Notes under the pieces: model-generated
Told to the model about the DNA's origin: nothing
Seen by the model: only the letters and a program-made list of their open reading frames with translations
The model's database searches: none
Part shown: piece after piece, positions 25,553 through 34,432 of the stretch
How the letters are laid out: each line of letters begins with the position of its first letter
Numbering within the stretch: position 1 is the first letter of the stretch
Assembly (NCBI GenBank): GCA_041281825.1
Contig: CP166298.1
Span: 4,712,001-4,776,000 of the forward strand
DNA from: Paenibacillus_D tarimensis_A
Lineage (GTDB): Bacteria > Bacillota > Bacilli > Paenibacillales > Paenibacillaceae
Length of the DNA: 64,000 nucleotides
Direction: 5' to 3'
Program-made: the position numbers and the translations under genes

Positions 25553-26629
25553 TCATAATTCATCGACAATATGAAATAAACCGTATCGCGTCCTCTCCGT
25601 CCAGGCATAGGAGTCCCGATAATCCCAATAACGGTGCCGGCTAGAGACCGTATTCGCATTCACCAGCGGCATTCCGAGCGTATCGAATGCGGTTACGATC
25701 GTGCTGTGCTGATAACGGCCGTCACCGTTCCAATCGTAGACGATGACGTCTCCAAGTGAAAGCTCCCCGGCCGACTGAACCTGCCGAGCTCTTAATCCTT
25801 GATTTTTGGGTTTGTTTAATAAAGACTGCAAGGCAGCCGATACGGCCCAGCTGAAACTCCACAATTCGCGGCCCTTGTCTCTTCCTTTATACCACCAGCC
25901 CGAATCCCTTCTACCAGTATAGTTCATTGGAGCATTGCCTGCAAAGAGGCATTGAGAAACATAATTCGTACAGTTGACTTCGAATTCCTCATAAGCCGGA
26001 TTCGGTTTATCCCACCACAAATCGGCATAAGCGGCAACCATATCCCTCCGATACGTAATTCCTGCACGATGATGTTTGAAATCGGTCAAAATGTCATAAT
26101 TTAAATAGGGTGCCGATTGCTGCTTCGGGAACGGCCCGGCGCCGTAGCCGCTTTCCAAATATTGCTCATCCTGACCGGATTGGGATGAGACGAAACGGGG
26201 TCTCCGCTCCGCGACCACCGGCTCAACACGGACAATCCGCCATCTCCCGCCCTGATCCTGCACCCAGACCCGTTCATATTCGCACCGGTCTTCTACATAG
26301 ACGCTTCCTTGCTGCTGCACCGTTTTTTTCAATCTGATCCGGAGCAGTACGGAAGTCTCTCTGCCGGCTTCATGAACGCGGACAAGCTCCGCCTTCGATT
26401 CATTCTTTACGGCTGAGGCTTGACGGGATTGTTCCCTTTCCCGTATGCGGACAAGCTTCCCTTCCAACCGGGCCAAATGATCCTCGTCCGTTACAAGCGG
26501 GGCAAAATGCGATGAACGGTACTCAAGCTCAGACTGATTGGTCAGCATGACATATTCATGAATGGCTGCCTTCCAGCCCTGAAGCCCTTGCGGACGCGGC
26601 TGGGACGTCTTCGGCTTTGAACGAGGCAT
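25553..26629 (-). CDS. Amidase domain (Amidase_6) protein
   Basis: The product has 358 residues. The C-terminal 160 residues match the Amidase_6 domain: Cys in FEVNCTNYVSQCLFAG, the WW and SFSWAVS blocks, GDVIVYDWNGDG and the His in YQHSTIVTAFD. This is an NlpC/P60-like fold. The N-terminal half is charged with no signal peptide or membrane segment, so export is not evident; bacilli have similar cytoplasmic-looking or sporulation-linked forms. The ATG follows GGGAGGG. It is likely upstream in the same transcript as ddl. Confidence 0.85.
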   Translation of the reverse strand: MPRSKPKTSQPRPQGLQGWKAAIHEYVMLTNQSELEYRSSHFAPLVTDEDHLARLEGKLVRIREREQSRQASAVKNESKAELVRVHEAGRETSVLLRIRLKKTVQQQGSVYVEDRCEYERVWVQDQGGRWRIVRVEPVVAERRPRFVSSQSGQDEQYLESGYGAGPFPKQQSAPYLNYDILTDFKHHRAGITYRRDMVAAYADLWWDKPNPAYEEFEVNCTNYVSQCLFAGNAPMNYTGRRDSGWWYKGRDKGRELWSFSWAVSAALQSLLNKPKNQGLRARQVQSAGELSLGDVIVYDWNGDGRYQHSTIVTAFDTLGMPLVNANTVSSRHRYWDYRDSYAWTERTRYGLFHIVDEL

Positions 26630-26845
26630 GAGTTCACCCTCCCGGTCTTGTCTCAAGGTCATAACACGACTGGTTCATTATATGAAGAAAATAACGTTCT
26701 CATGATGAAAACCCCTTTACGCATGCCCCGTATTAACGATATACTAAGTGTATAAGCGATTATGAAATCGAGTTTCGCAGAGTGAAACAAGAAAAACCAA
26801 TCGCATAACCAAACTTATGCAAACGCGAAAAGGAGGCCCTTTCAA
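26630..26845. promoter_or_regulatory. Divergent upstream region of acnA
   Basis: The region contains TATACTAAGTGTATA (26740-26754), a five-pair inverted repeat that may be part of the acnA promoter or an operator. GGAGGCCC precedes the acnA ATG. I cannot assign a regulator. Confidence 0.35.
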
Positions 26846-29557
26846 ATGGCTAAACAAGATCAATACTCCGTTCGCACATCGCTCGATGCCGGCGGCAAGT
26901 CGTACGCCTACTATCGGCTGCAGGGGTTGGAAGAGCAAGGACTGGGGAACATTTCGAAGCTTCCGTTCTCCATTAAAGTGCTGCTCGAAGCCGCCGTCCG
27001 TCAATTTGACGGCCGCGCCATCACCCCCGAGCATGTGAAGCAATTGGCTACCTGGGCGGATGGCCGCGAAGACAAGGAAATTCCGTTCATCCCTGCACGG
27101 ATCGTACTGCAGGATTTCACCGGCGTACCGGTCGTCGTCGATTTGGCGGCAATGCGCGATACCGTGAAGAAAGCCGGCGGAGATCCGAAACGGATCAATC
27201 CGCTCGTACCGGTTGATCTTGTTATCGACCACTCCGTAATGGTCGACGCATTCGGTACCCCCGATGCGCTCGAATTTAACGAAAAAATTGAATTTCAACG
27301 CAATGAAGAACGATACCGCTTCCTCCGCTGGGCGCAAACGGCGTTCGATAATTTCCGTGCCGTTCCCCCTGCTACGGGTATCGTCCATCAGGTAAACCTG
27401 GAATATCTCGCATCCGTCGCGGCTACCAAAACCGTTGACGGCGAAACGGTCGTTTATCCGGATTCGCTTGTCGGTACCGACTCGCATACAACGATGATCA
27501 ACGGCCTTGGCGTTGTCGGCTGGGGTGTAGGCGGAATCGAGGCGGAAGCCGGCATGCTCGGACAGCCGCTGTACTTTGTCACTCCTGAGGTTATCGGCTT
27601 CAAGCTGACGGGAAGCCTGGCGGAAGGCGCTACGGCAACCGACCTGGCGCTGACCGTTACACAAATTTTGCGCAAAAAAGGGGTTGTCGGCAAATTCGTC
27701 GAGTTCTTCGGACCGGGTCTGTCCAACATCAGCCTGGCGGACCGCGCAACCGTCGCCAACATGGCGCCGGAGTACGGCGCTACGGTCGGCTTCTTCCCGG
27801 TCGACGGCGAGACGATCAACTTCCTGCGCAACACCGGCCGTACGGAGGAGCAAATCGCGCTTGTTGAAGCTTACTATAAAGCGCAAGGCATGTTCCGCAC
27901 CGACGAAACGCCTGATCCGGTATTCACCGATGTCATTGAGCTGGATTTGTCTACGATCGTGCCATCGCTGGCAGGGCCGAAGCGTCCTCAAGACCGCATC
28001 GAGCTGACTGCGATGAAGGAAGCGTTCAACGAAATTATCCGCACGCCGATCGAAAAAGGCGGTTACGGCCTTGATGAGAGCAAGATCGCACAAGAGGTCG
28101 AAGTGAAGCATAATAACGGTCATGTGAGCAAAATGGGCACCGGCGCCGTTGTCATCGCCGCGATTACAAGCTGTACGAACACATCCAATCCAAGCGTTAT
28201 GCTGGGAGCAGGTTTAGTTGCGAAAAAAGCAGTTGAGCGCGGTCTCGTCAAGCCTGCTTACGTTAAGAGCTCCCTGACGCCGGGTTCCTTGGTCGTTACG
28301 GAATATTTGAAAAAAGCCGGCTTGCTGGAGTCGCTTGAGACGCTCGGTTTCCACGTTGCAGGCTACGGCTGCGCAACTTGTATCGGTAACTCCGGTCCAC
28401 TGCCGGATGAAGTGAGCCAAGCGATTGCCGACAACGATATGACCGTTGCCGCCGTCCTGTCCGGTAACCGGAACTTCGAAGGCCGCGTACATGCACAAGT
28501 GAAAGCGAACTACCTGGCTTCTCCGCCGCTGGTCGTCGCATACGCGCTTGCGGGAACCGTCAACATCGACCTGGCTAACGATGCGATCGGATACGATAAG
28601 GACAATAAACCGGTTTATCTGAAAGACATCTGGCCGACATCGAAAGAAATTGCCGACGCGATTTCCGTAGCGATGAGCCCGGAGCTGTTCCGCACGAAAT
28701 ACGAAAATGTCTTTACGCAGAACGATCGCTGGAACGCCATTCCGGTGCCGCAAGGCGAGCTGTACGAATGGGATCCGAAATCGACCTATATCGCGAACCC
28801 GCCGTTCTTCGAAAACCTCGCTTCCGGGCTAGGCGACATCTCCGATATTACAGGAGCAAACGTGCTGGCGCTGCTTGGCGATTCCGTCACGACGGACCAC
28901 ATTTCGCCAGCGGGCAACATTAAAGTCGACAGCCCTGCCGGTAAGTTCCTTCTGGAGCACGGCGTGAAGAAAGAGGACTTCAACTCGTACGGCTCCCGCC
29001 GCGGCAACCACGATGTAATGATGCGCGGTACATTCGCCAACATCAGGATCCGCAACCAGGTTGCTCCTGGAACCGAGGGCGGCGTAACGAAATATCTGCC
29101 GACGGATGAAGTTATGTCGATCTATGACGCTTCGATGAAGTACCAGGCAGAAGACAAAAATCTCGTCGTTATTGCCGGCAAAGAATACGGTACAGGCAGC
29201 TCCCGCGACTGGGCGGCGAAGGGTACGTTCCTGCTCGGCGTGAAAGCCGTCATTGCCGAAAGCTTCGAGCGGATTCACCGTTCCAACCTCGTCGGCATGG
29301 GCGTTCTGCCGCTGCAGTTCCAGGAAGGTCAAAGCTGGTCCTCGCTCGGCTTGAACGGACGGGAAACGTTCGATATTAAAGGTCTTTCCAACGACGTGCA
29401 GCCAGGCCAAAAAGTCACCGTTACCGCTGCCCGCGAAGTCGGCTCGACGATCGAGTTCTCAGCAACCGTACGTCTCGACTCCATGGTTGACGTCGACTAC
29501 TATCGCAACGGCGGCATTCTTCAAACCGTCCTGCGTCAAATGATTGCTCAAATGTAA
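26846..29557 (+). CDS. acnA: Aconitate hydratase
   Basis: The product has 903 residues, the normal AcnA/CitB size. Iron-sulfur ligands are the Cys in AITSCTNTSNPSVMLGAG and the pair in GYGCATCIGNSGPL. GTDSHTTMINGLGVVGWGVGGIEAE and the C-terminal swivel block SYGSRRGNHDVMMRGTFANIR with GKEYGTGSSRDWAAKG are conserved. It interconverts citrate and isocitrate, and apo-AcnA of bacilli can bind RNA at iron-responsive elements. The ATG follows AAAAGGAGG. It ends in a terminator that faces a Fur-box promoter on the opposite strand. Confidence 0.97.
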   Translation: MAKQDQYSVRTSLDAGGKSYAYYRLQGLEEQGLGNISKLPFSIKVLLEAAVRQFDGRAITPEHVKQLATWADGREDKEIPFIPARIVLQDFTGVPVVVDLAAMRDTVKKAGGDPKRINPLVPVDLVIDHSVMVDAFGTPDALEFNEKIEFQRNEERYRFLRWAQTAFDNFRAVPPATGIVHQVNLEYLASVAATKTVDGETVVYPDSLVGTDSHTTMINGLGVVGWGVGGIEAEAGMLGQPLYFVTPEVIGFKLTGSLAEGATATDLALTVTQILRKKGVVGKFVEFFGPGLSNISLADRATVANMAPEYGATVGFFPVDGETINFLRNTGRTEEQIALVEAYYKAQGMFRTDETPDPVFTDVIELDLSTIVPSLAGPKRPQDRIELTAMKEAFNEIIRTPIEKGGYGLDESKIAQEVEVKHNNGHVSKMGTGAVVIAAITSCTNTSNPSVMLGAGLVAKKAVERGLVKPAYVKSSLTPGSLVVTEYLKKAGLLESLETLGFHVAGYGCATCIGNSGPLPDEVSQAIADNDMTVAAVLSGNRNFEGRVHAQVKANYLASPPLVVAYALAGTVNIDLANDAIGYDKDNKPVYLKDIWPTSKEIADAISVAMSPELFRTKYENVFTQNDRWNAIPVPQGELYEWDPKSTYIANPPFFENLASGLGDISDITGANVLALLGDSVTTDHISPAGNIKVDSPAGKFLLEHGVKKEDFNSYGSRRGNHDVMMRGTFANIRIRNQVAPGTEGGVTKYLPTDEVMSIYDASMKYQAEDKNLVVIAGKEYGTGSSRDWAAKGTFLLGVKAVIAESFERIHRSNLVGMGVLPLQFQEGQSWSSLGLNGRETFDIKGLSNDVQPGQKVTVTAAREVGSTIEFSATVRLDSMVDVDYYRNGGILQTVLRQMIAQM

Positions 29558-29576
29558 AGATCATTTTAGATGATTC

Positions 29577-29619
29577 AAGCCTCTACCCATCGCATGAAAT
29601 GCATGGGTAGGGGCTTTTG
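29577..29619. terminator. Terminator of acnA, possibly bidirectional
   Basis: AAGCCTCTACCCAT and ATGGGTAGGGGCTT form a long stem followed by TTTGC on the plus strand. The same stem read on the minus strand lacks a good T run, so minus-strand termination is less sure. Confidence 0.85.
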
Positions 29620-29661
29620 CTATGTAACCCGATAAATAGAGAATTTACCGGTATTATTATC

Positions 29662-29680
29662 GATAATGAAATTCATTATC
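29662..29680. promoter_or_regulatory. Fur box
   Basis: GATAATGAAATTCATTATC is a perfect 9-1-9 palindrome that agrees with the classic 19-base Fur consensus at 17 positions. It lies about 12 bases downstream of a TATAAT on the minus strand, where bound Fur would block initiation. Confidence 0.75.
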
Positions 29681-29691
29681 ATTTATTTCTC

Positions 29692-29720
29692 ATTATAGCG
29701 GAAGCTCCCCGTTGGTTCAA
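29692..29720 (-). promoter_or_regulatory. SigA-type promoter associated with Fur box
   Basis: TTGAAC, 17 bases and TATAAT on the minus strand, next to the Fur box. Confidence 0.7.
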
Positions 29721-30103
29721 GAGGAGTTATCGATCAATCATAGTAATTCTCAATCCGCATTTGGGAATCGTCCGCGTAAAAGTCTGGCGAATAACAGCAT
29801 TCATGTCACATTCAGGTTATGCATTCCTCCACAATCAGATACTGATTATCGAGCTCAAGATGCATTTCCTGCAGCTAAAAACACAGAAAAGCTGATTTTT
29901 AAGCATTCAACCTGCATTTCCTACATCATAATTTTACCAATACTACCGATTCCGCAGAAAATGGAGAGATAAGATGTATGTTTTGCATTTCAGGCATCCT
30001 TGTTGAACCTGTTCCGCCAAACAAGCTGTACATTTTACAATTCAGCGCTTATATTCTATTTCTACGCGAACGTTACCGTCTTGCCTGAGATCGGCGATAT
30101 TGT
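29721..30103. other. AT-rich intergenic stretch, no gene recognised
   Basis: Open frames here lack ribosome sites and resemble no protein I know. The piece may be remnant sequence behind the Fur-box promoter. Confidence 0.4.
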
Positions 30104-30305
30104 TTACGGCTCGAGTTCTAAGAAGTTATCAGTTTCACACTTAAGTATAGGGGTGAAACTTATACTTTCGTATATTTCAAGAAGAAACGGCTTCGCCGTC
30201 CTTTAGAGGATAAGCTTCGTTTCGCGGGGAAATTATAACGGCGACGAATCGTTTCGCAGTTAAGTATCAGCCCGCACTGGAGTGTAACTTATACTTTCTT
30301 ATATT
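30104..30305. repeat. Interspersed AAACGGCTTCGCCGTCC repeat, copy near acnA/opuA
   Basis: Bases 30184-30230 match 46874-46920 downstream of sodA at 43 of 47 positions (AAACGGCTTCGCCGTCC, then GGATAAGCTTCGTTTCGCGG). On both sides lie diverged GTGAAACTTATACTTT palindrome modules, and a further partial unit begins at 30234. Here there are about one and a half units. Confidence 0.8.
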
Positions 30306-30310
30306 ATAAG

Positions 30311-30346
30311 AAAAAGCAGTCCCAAGCTGAACGCTCGAGACTGCTC
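30311..30346 (-). terminator. Intrinsic terminator of the opuA operon
   Basis: AGCAGTC and GACTGCT, with AGC/GCT inside, are followed by TTTTTC on the minus strand, just after opuAC. Confidence 0.85.
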
Positions 30347-30356
30347 TTTATACGCC

Positions 30357-31214
30357 TTAATTAATCCAAGCGTTCACTTTGTCCTCGTTTTGCTCCACCC
30401 ATGCTTTGGCCGCTTCTTCCGGAGATTTGCCTTCTACGATGTCCACCATAACGGCAGCCATATCGTCCGGCGTCCAATTGAACTTGTCCAGCATCGCGTA
30501 AGCATCCGCTTGATCGTCCTTCAATCCTTTGCGCACAATCGTGTGGATCTGTTCATCTCCGCCGTACACATTTTTAGGATCTTCCAAGTATTTAAGCTCC
30601 ATCTTTGCGAACATCCAGTGCGGCGTCCATCCGGTTACGATAATCGGTTTCTCATCCCGGTACGCTTTCTCAAGCTCTTGAGCCATTGCAGCGGAAGAGC
30701 TTTCAACCAGCGTCCAGCTGTCGCGCAGACCATACTCGTCAAGCACTTTCTCCGTAGCCATCATCAGGCCTGCACCCGGCTCAATGCCGATTATCTTATG
30801 CTCAACCGATGCGCCGATGTCGTCTTTCGTTAAATCTTCTATGTTCTCCACGTTCATATAAGCGGGTACGACCAATCCTATCTTCGTACCGTCGAGGTTC
30901 GCACCGAGATCCTCGACTTTCTCGCCGTACTTCTCCATATATGACGCATGCGTCGTCGGCAGCCATGCCGCTACCATCGCATCGGCGCTGCCGTCGGCGA
31001 TCCCGGCAAACATCGGGCCTGCGTCAACTTGCAGCATCTCCACTTCATAATCAAGCTTTTGCTCCAATACTTCCTTCACGACATAAGTGCTGGCGATTTC
31101 AGAATCCCATGCCACGTAAACAAGCTTGATTTTTTTCTCATCTTTGGCCGATGAACAACCGGCGATTACTGCAGAAAGCATAATAATTGCAAGAATAAAT
31201 TTCAATTTTCTCAT
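30357..31214 (-). CDS. opuAC: Glycine betaine ABC transporter, substrate-binding lipoprotein
   Basis: The product has 285 residues. A lipoprotein signal peptide ends in VIAGC, with the Cys near residue 20. The mature part is an OpuAC/ProX-type binding protein (KLVYVAWDSEIASTYVVKEVLEQ, DGSADAMVAAWLPTTH, GWTPHWMFAKMELKYLEDPK). Trp residues in AWLP and GWTPHWMF would form the cation-binding cage for the quaternary ammonium group. It is the third gene of the operon, ten codons or so after the permease. The chosen ATG lies nine bases after GGGGG. Confidence 0.95.
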   Translation of the reverse strand: MRKLKFILAIIMLSAVIAGCSSAKDEKKIKLVYVAWDSEIASTYVVKEVLEQKLDYEVEMLQVDAGPMFAGIADGSADAMVAAWLPTTHASYMEKYGEKVEDLGANLDGTKIGLVVPAYMNVENIEDLTKDDIGASVEHKIIGIEPGAGLMMATEKVLDEYGLRDSWTLVESSSAAMAQELEKAYRDEKPIIVTGWTPHWMFAKMELKYLEDPKNVYGGDEQIHTIVRKGLKDDQADAYAMLDKFNWTPDDMAAVMVDIVEGKSPEEAAKAWVEQNEDKVNAWIN

Positions 31215-31233
31215 CGAGATCAACCCCCTGAAA

Positions 31234-32079
31234 TTAATTGTTTTTATTTCGTTTTACCAAATTTTGCGTTACCCGGTCGAGAACTATCGCAAGGATGACA
31301 ATCGCGAGTCCCCCTTCGAAGCCTTCGCCTATTTTGACCTGAGTAACTGCCCGGTACACCAGCGCCCCGACACCCTGCGCCCCAATCATTGATGCGATGA
31401 CAACCATGGAGAGGGAAAGCATAATCGTCTGATTGATCCCCGCCATAATCGTCGGCATCGCAAGCGGAAGCTGCAGCTTAATGAGCTTCTGAAACGGAGT
31501 CGAGCCGAATGCGTCGGCCGCCTCAACCAGTTCATTCGGGACTTGGCGGATTCCAAGGTTCGTTAACCGGATTGTCGGCGGTATCGCAAATATAATGGAT
31601 GCAATGACCCCCGGCACAACCCCGATTGAGAAAAAAATGATCGCTGGCAGCAAATAAACGAACGCCGGCATCGTCTGCATAAAATCGAGTATTGGAGTGA
31701 CGATATTTTGAAATGAGTTTCTACGGGCGCACAATATACCTGTAGGTACACCTAAAACGATCGATATGATGGCAGCGGTAAGCACAAGCGCCAATGTTTG
31801 CATCGATTGATCCCAAAGTCCAAGGTTATCGATTAACAACAGTCCGATAAGTGTAAAAACGCCAATTTTCCATTTTGCAATGTACCATGCCAATGCACTC
31901 AATATAACGATCAACAGCAAAGTCGGCGTCCCACGAAGGATAAATTCCAGGCCATTTACGATTTGACCGATGACAAACTTGATTGTTCCGAACACGGGAC
32001 CCAAGTAAGACTCCGACCATGTAACGGCCCATTCCACCCATGAGGCGATCGGTATTTTTGGAAGGTCCAATTTCTTCAC
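31234..32079 (-). CDS. opuAB: Glycine betaine ABC transporter, permease
   Basis: The product has 281 residues with about seven membrane helices. The cytoplasmic EAA loop is ELVEAADAFGSTPFQKLIKLQLPLAMPTIMAGINQTIMLSLSMVVIASMIGA, as in ProW/OpuAB. It forms the channel for compatible solute import. The start overlaps the opuAA stop by four bases. Confidence 0.95.
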   Translation of the reverse strand: MKKLDLPKIPIASWVEWAVTWSESYLGPVFGTIKFVIGQIVNGLEFILRGTPTLLLIVILSALAWYIAKWKIGVFTLIGLLLIDNLGLWDQSMQTLALVLTAAIISIVLGVPTGILCARRNSFQNIVTPILDFMQTMPAFVYLLPAIIFFSIGVVPGVIASIIFAIPPTIRLTNLGIRQVPNELVEAADAFGSTPFQKLIKLQLPLAMPTIMAGINQTIMLSLSMVVIASMIGAQGVGALVYRAVTQVKIGEGFEGGLAIVILAIVLDRVTQNLVKRNKNN

Positions 32080-33275
32080 CTGCTTTCCGGAACGGTATTG
32101 CCAGCCAGAGCCGCCAATACGGCTCCTTTAATGACAATTCCTTTAAGACGCCCGTTTGCATCTGCGACGGCAACCGGAAGCTTCGTATGACCCATACTTC
32201 CCATGATGTCGAACAGCTCATGCAGCATCGTATCCGGCGCTACGATTGGCAGTTCTCGTTGAAGCGTCACATCGAACGGAAGCCCTTCTTTAATGCACCG
32301 CGAGGCATCATCCGCAGTAACGGCGCCAATCAGCTTCATTCCCTTATCCACTACATAGAGACATGAAACTCCGCGTTCACGCATCAATTGCAGCGCAACT
32401 CTCGGACCTTTCTCCGGAGTAATCGTCTCCGGCTTCCTCATGACATGGGAGGCGGTCAGTACCTTGGACAAATCGACATCCTCCACGAACCGTTCTACGT
32501 ACTTATTGGCGGGCTGCATCAGAATCTCTTCCGGCGATCCGATCTGAACGATGCTTCCGTCCTTCATAAGGGCAATCCGATCGCCGATACGCAGCGCTTC
32601 ATCCAGATCATGAGTGATAAACACGATCGTTTTCTTCATCTTGGACTGCAGCTCGAGCAGCTCGTCCTGCATATCCTTTCGGATTAAAGGATCGAGTGCG
32701 CTGAACGCCTCGTCCATGAGCAGGACGTCCGGATCGTTTGCGAGTCCTCTCGCCAGTCCGACACGCTGCTGCATGCCGCCGCTCAGCTGGTCCGGATAGC
32801 TGTTTTCCCAGCCTTTCAGTCCTACAAGCTCCAGCGATTGCACTGCCATTTCCCGTCGTTTCGCTTTTTCCATTCCCTGTATCTCCAGTCCGTACTCCGC
32901 ATTCTGAAGAACGGTCCGTTGCGGGAAAAGTGCGAACTTCTGAAATACCATGCCCATATTTTTACGCCTAAATTGCCGGAGCTGCTCCGCATTCATCTTC
33001 AGTACATCGGTTCCGTTAAACAGAACCTGGCCGGAAGTCGGCTCGATCAGGCGGTTAAGCAGACGCACAAGCGTCGACTTCCCGCTGCCGGAAAGCCCCA
33101 TAATGACAAAGATCTCTCCCTGTTCGATGGTAAACTCGGCCTGATTCACCCCGACCGTAAGCTTCGTCTCTTTGAAGATTTTCTCTTTGCTCCACCCTTG
33201 CTGCAATAATGGAACGGCGCGTTTAGGATCCGAACCAAATATCTTGGTCAACTGCTTCACCTCGATAATCGGCAT
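32076..33275 (-). CDS. opuAA: Glycine betaine ABC transporter, ATP-binding protein with CBS domains
   Basis: The product has 399 residues. The family-specific N-terminus GWSKEKIFKETKLTVGVNQAEF precedes Walker A GLSGSGKSTLVRLLNRL, the signature LSGGMQQRVGLARGLA and Walker B VLLMDEAFSALDPLIR. Two CBS domains fill the last 120 residues; in OpuA transporters these sense ionic strength or c-di-AMP and gate transport. First gene of the operon, divergent from gbsR. Confidence 0.96.
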   Translation of the reverse strand: MPIIEVKQLTKIFGSDPKRAVPLLQQGWSKEKIFKETKLTVGVNQAEFTIEQGEIFVIMGLSGSGKSTLVRLLNRLIEPTSGQVLFNGTDVLKMNAEQLRQFRRKNMGMVFQKFALFPQRTVLQNAEYGLEIQGMEKAKRREMAVQSLELVGLKGWENSYPDQLSGGMQQRVGLARGLANDPDVLLMDEAFSALDPLIRKDMQDELLELQSKMKKTIVFITHDLDEALRIGDRIALMKDGSIVQIGSPEEILMQPANKYVERFVEDVDLSKVLTASHVMRKPETITPEKGPRVALQLMRERGVSCLYVVDKGMKLIGAVTADDASRCIKEGLPFDVTLQRELPIVAPDTMLHELFDIMGSMGHTKLPVAVADANGRLKGIVIKGAVLAALAGNTVPESR

Positions 33276-33490
33276 TGTATCCCCCCTTATTCTGTTACCT
33301 GACTTGTAACAGTTTAGAGTTATTTTCCAACACCGTCAAAACGGATGAGCCTCGATATACTTTGTACAGTTTAAACTTTACGTACTTTTCTTGCTGTATA
33401 CTCTTTTTTTCATGGATTTTCAGCCCCAGCCGGTTCTTTACATATTTGTTCGGGTATGTTTACAATACTTGTACTACCCTATAATGCGAG
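33276..33490. promoter_or_regulatory. opuA-gbsR divergent control region with paired ACAGTTTA motifs
   Basis: ACAGTTTAGAGTTA at 33309 and ACAGTTTAAACTTTA at 33366 are direct repeats 57 bases apart, and TGTTAC..GTAACA at about 33291-33309 is a small inverted repeat. These could be operators for the divergently encoded GbsR regulator. The motif is not matched to a known operator. Confidence 0.4.
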
Positions 33491-33491
33491 T

Positions 33492-33757
33492 TTTAAAAGC
33501 CCGGTTTTCAGCACCGAGATTGGATGAAACCAGGGAATGAGGAGCGGTACACGTTTTCGTTAGAAAACGACTTCGGGAGCCACCGCTTAGGCAGAACCTG
33601 CGTGAGCACCTGAAAGGTTTCCGGAGGAAACCTGCTTCGAAAGCACACGCTTAGTCCCGGCTGAATTCAATATCCGACGTCGGGGCCCCCGAAAAGTAAT
33701 CGGAATAATCTTCAATGCTTCACTTCACTTTTTGGGTGACGTTAGCGGGCTTTTAAA
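33492..33757. repeat. 266-bp MITE-like element with 12-bp inverted ends and internal hairpins
   Basis: The ends are TTTAAAAGCCCG and CGGGCTTTTAAA, perfect inverted repeats. Inside are hairpins CGTTTTC/GAAAACG and GGTTTCC/GGAAACC, followed by GCTTCGAAAGC. It encodes no protein and lies in the leader of gbsR. It may be a non-autonomous transposable element or a large closed RNA structure in the leader. Confidence 0.5.
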
Positions 33758-33806
33758 CAACCTCATGTACGGATAGAGACTGTTGATGTCCCTGGGAGGA
33801 ATACCC

Positions 33807-34370
33807 ATGAAAGAACTTACGTCTTTTACCGAAGAACAGCAAAAAAAAATCATTCAAGCGCGGCAGCGCGTCATCGAATCCATCGGCAAAAATATGGACC
33901 TGTATGGAATCACGCTTTCCATCGGCCATTTATACGGAAATATGTATTTTAACGGCACGCCGGTGACATTGGACGAAATGAGCGAAACGATGGGAATGAG
34001 CAAGACATCGATGAGCACAGGCATGCGCACATTAATGGATCTGAAAATGATCAATAAAGTATGGGGAAAAGGCTCAAGAAAGGACTTATATGAGGTAGTG
34101 CCGGACTGGCACCAAAATTTCATCGATTATTTCTCGATCAAATGGAGAAAAGCGGTAGAAGCCAATACGACGGCACTCCGGAAATCGCTCAATGAAATTA
34201 GAGAGCTGCGTCAGCAATATGAAGGGGAGGAAGTGCTATATTCCCTATTGGACCGGGATGAAGAGAAGATCTGCTATGCGCTGAACTATTATGAGTGGCT
34301 GCTTCGTTTGATTGAATCATTTGAAACCGGTAAAATTTACGATCTTGTTCCGAAGGAAATCAACGAATGA
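33807..34370 (+). CDS. gbsR: GbsR/OpcR family transcriptional regulator
   Basis: The product has 187 residues. A MarR-like winged helix-turn-helix (TLDEMSETMGMSKTSMSTGMRTLMDLKMINKVWGKGSRKDLYEV) sits behind the conserved YGITLSIGHLYGNMYFNGTPV block of GbsR proteins, which respond to choline or glycine betaine. A helical tail follows. GbsR-type proteins repress choline oxidation and compatible-solute uptake genes. Its divergent position next to opuA makes that operon the likely target. The ATG follows GGGAGG. Confidence 0.93.
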   Translation: MKELTSFTEEQQKKIIQARQRVIESIGKNMDLYGITLSIGHLYGNMYFNGTPVTLDEMSETMGMSKTSMSTGMRTLMDLKMINKVWGKGSRKDLYEVVPDWHQNFIDYFSIKWRKAVEANTTALRKSLNEIRELRQQYEGEEVLYSLLDRDEEKICYALNYYEWLLRLIESFETGKIYDLVPKEINE

Positions 34371-34380
34371 CCGGAATGAC

Positions 34381-34420
34381 GGGGCCTTTCGCTATATCTT
34401 AAGCGACAGGCCCTTTTCTA
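34381..34420. terminator. Terminator between gbsR and iclR-type gene
   Basis: GGGCCT and AGGCCC, with GCT/AGC inside, are followed by TTTTC on the plus strand, serving gbsR; it may also stop the convergent regulator gene. Confidence 0.75.
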
Positions 34421-34432
34421 TGAATTCCGGGT

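Larger units (their letters stand above)
29577..29686 (-). ncRNA. Candidate Fur-controlled small RNA converging on acnA
   Basis: A promoter with a Fur box over its start site points toward the acnA terminator. A transcript from about 29686 would be near 110 bases, carry no open frame with a ribosome site, and contain a C-rich AAAGCCCCTACCC just before the stem. If it reads past the weak minus-strand terminator it becomes antisense to the acnA 3' end. Iron-limited repression of aconitase by a Fur-controlled RNA is known for FsrA in Bacillus subtilis; this one is only a structural analogy. Confidence 0.4.

Noticed and set aside
26744..28123. 459-residue minus-strand open frame opposite acnA
   Set aside because: It is the antisense of highly conserved aconitase codons, has no ribosome site and a Arg/Asp-biased composition typical of shadow frames.
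29617..29972. Two overlapping plus-strand frames downstream of acnA
   Set aside because: Neither has a ribosome site at its first ATG nor a recognisable protein pattern; the region also carries a minus-strand promoter.
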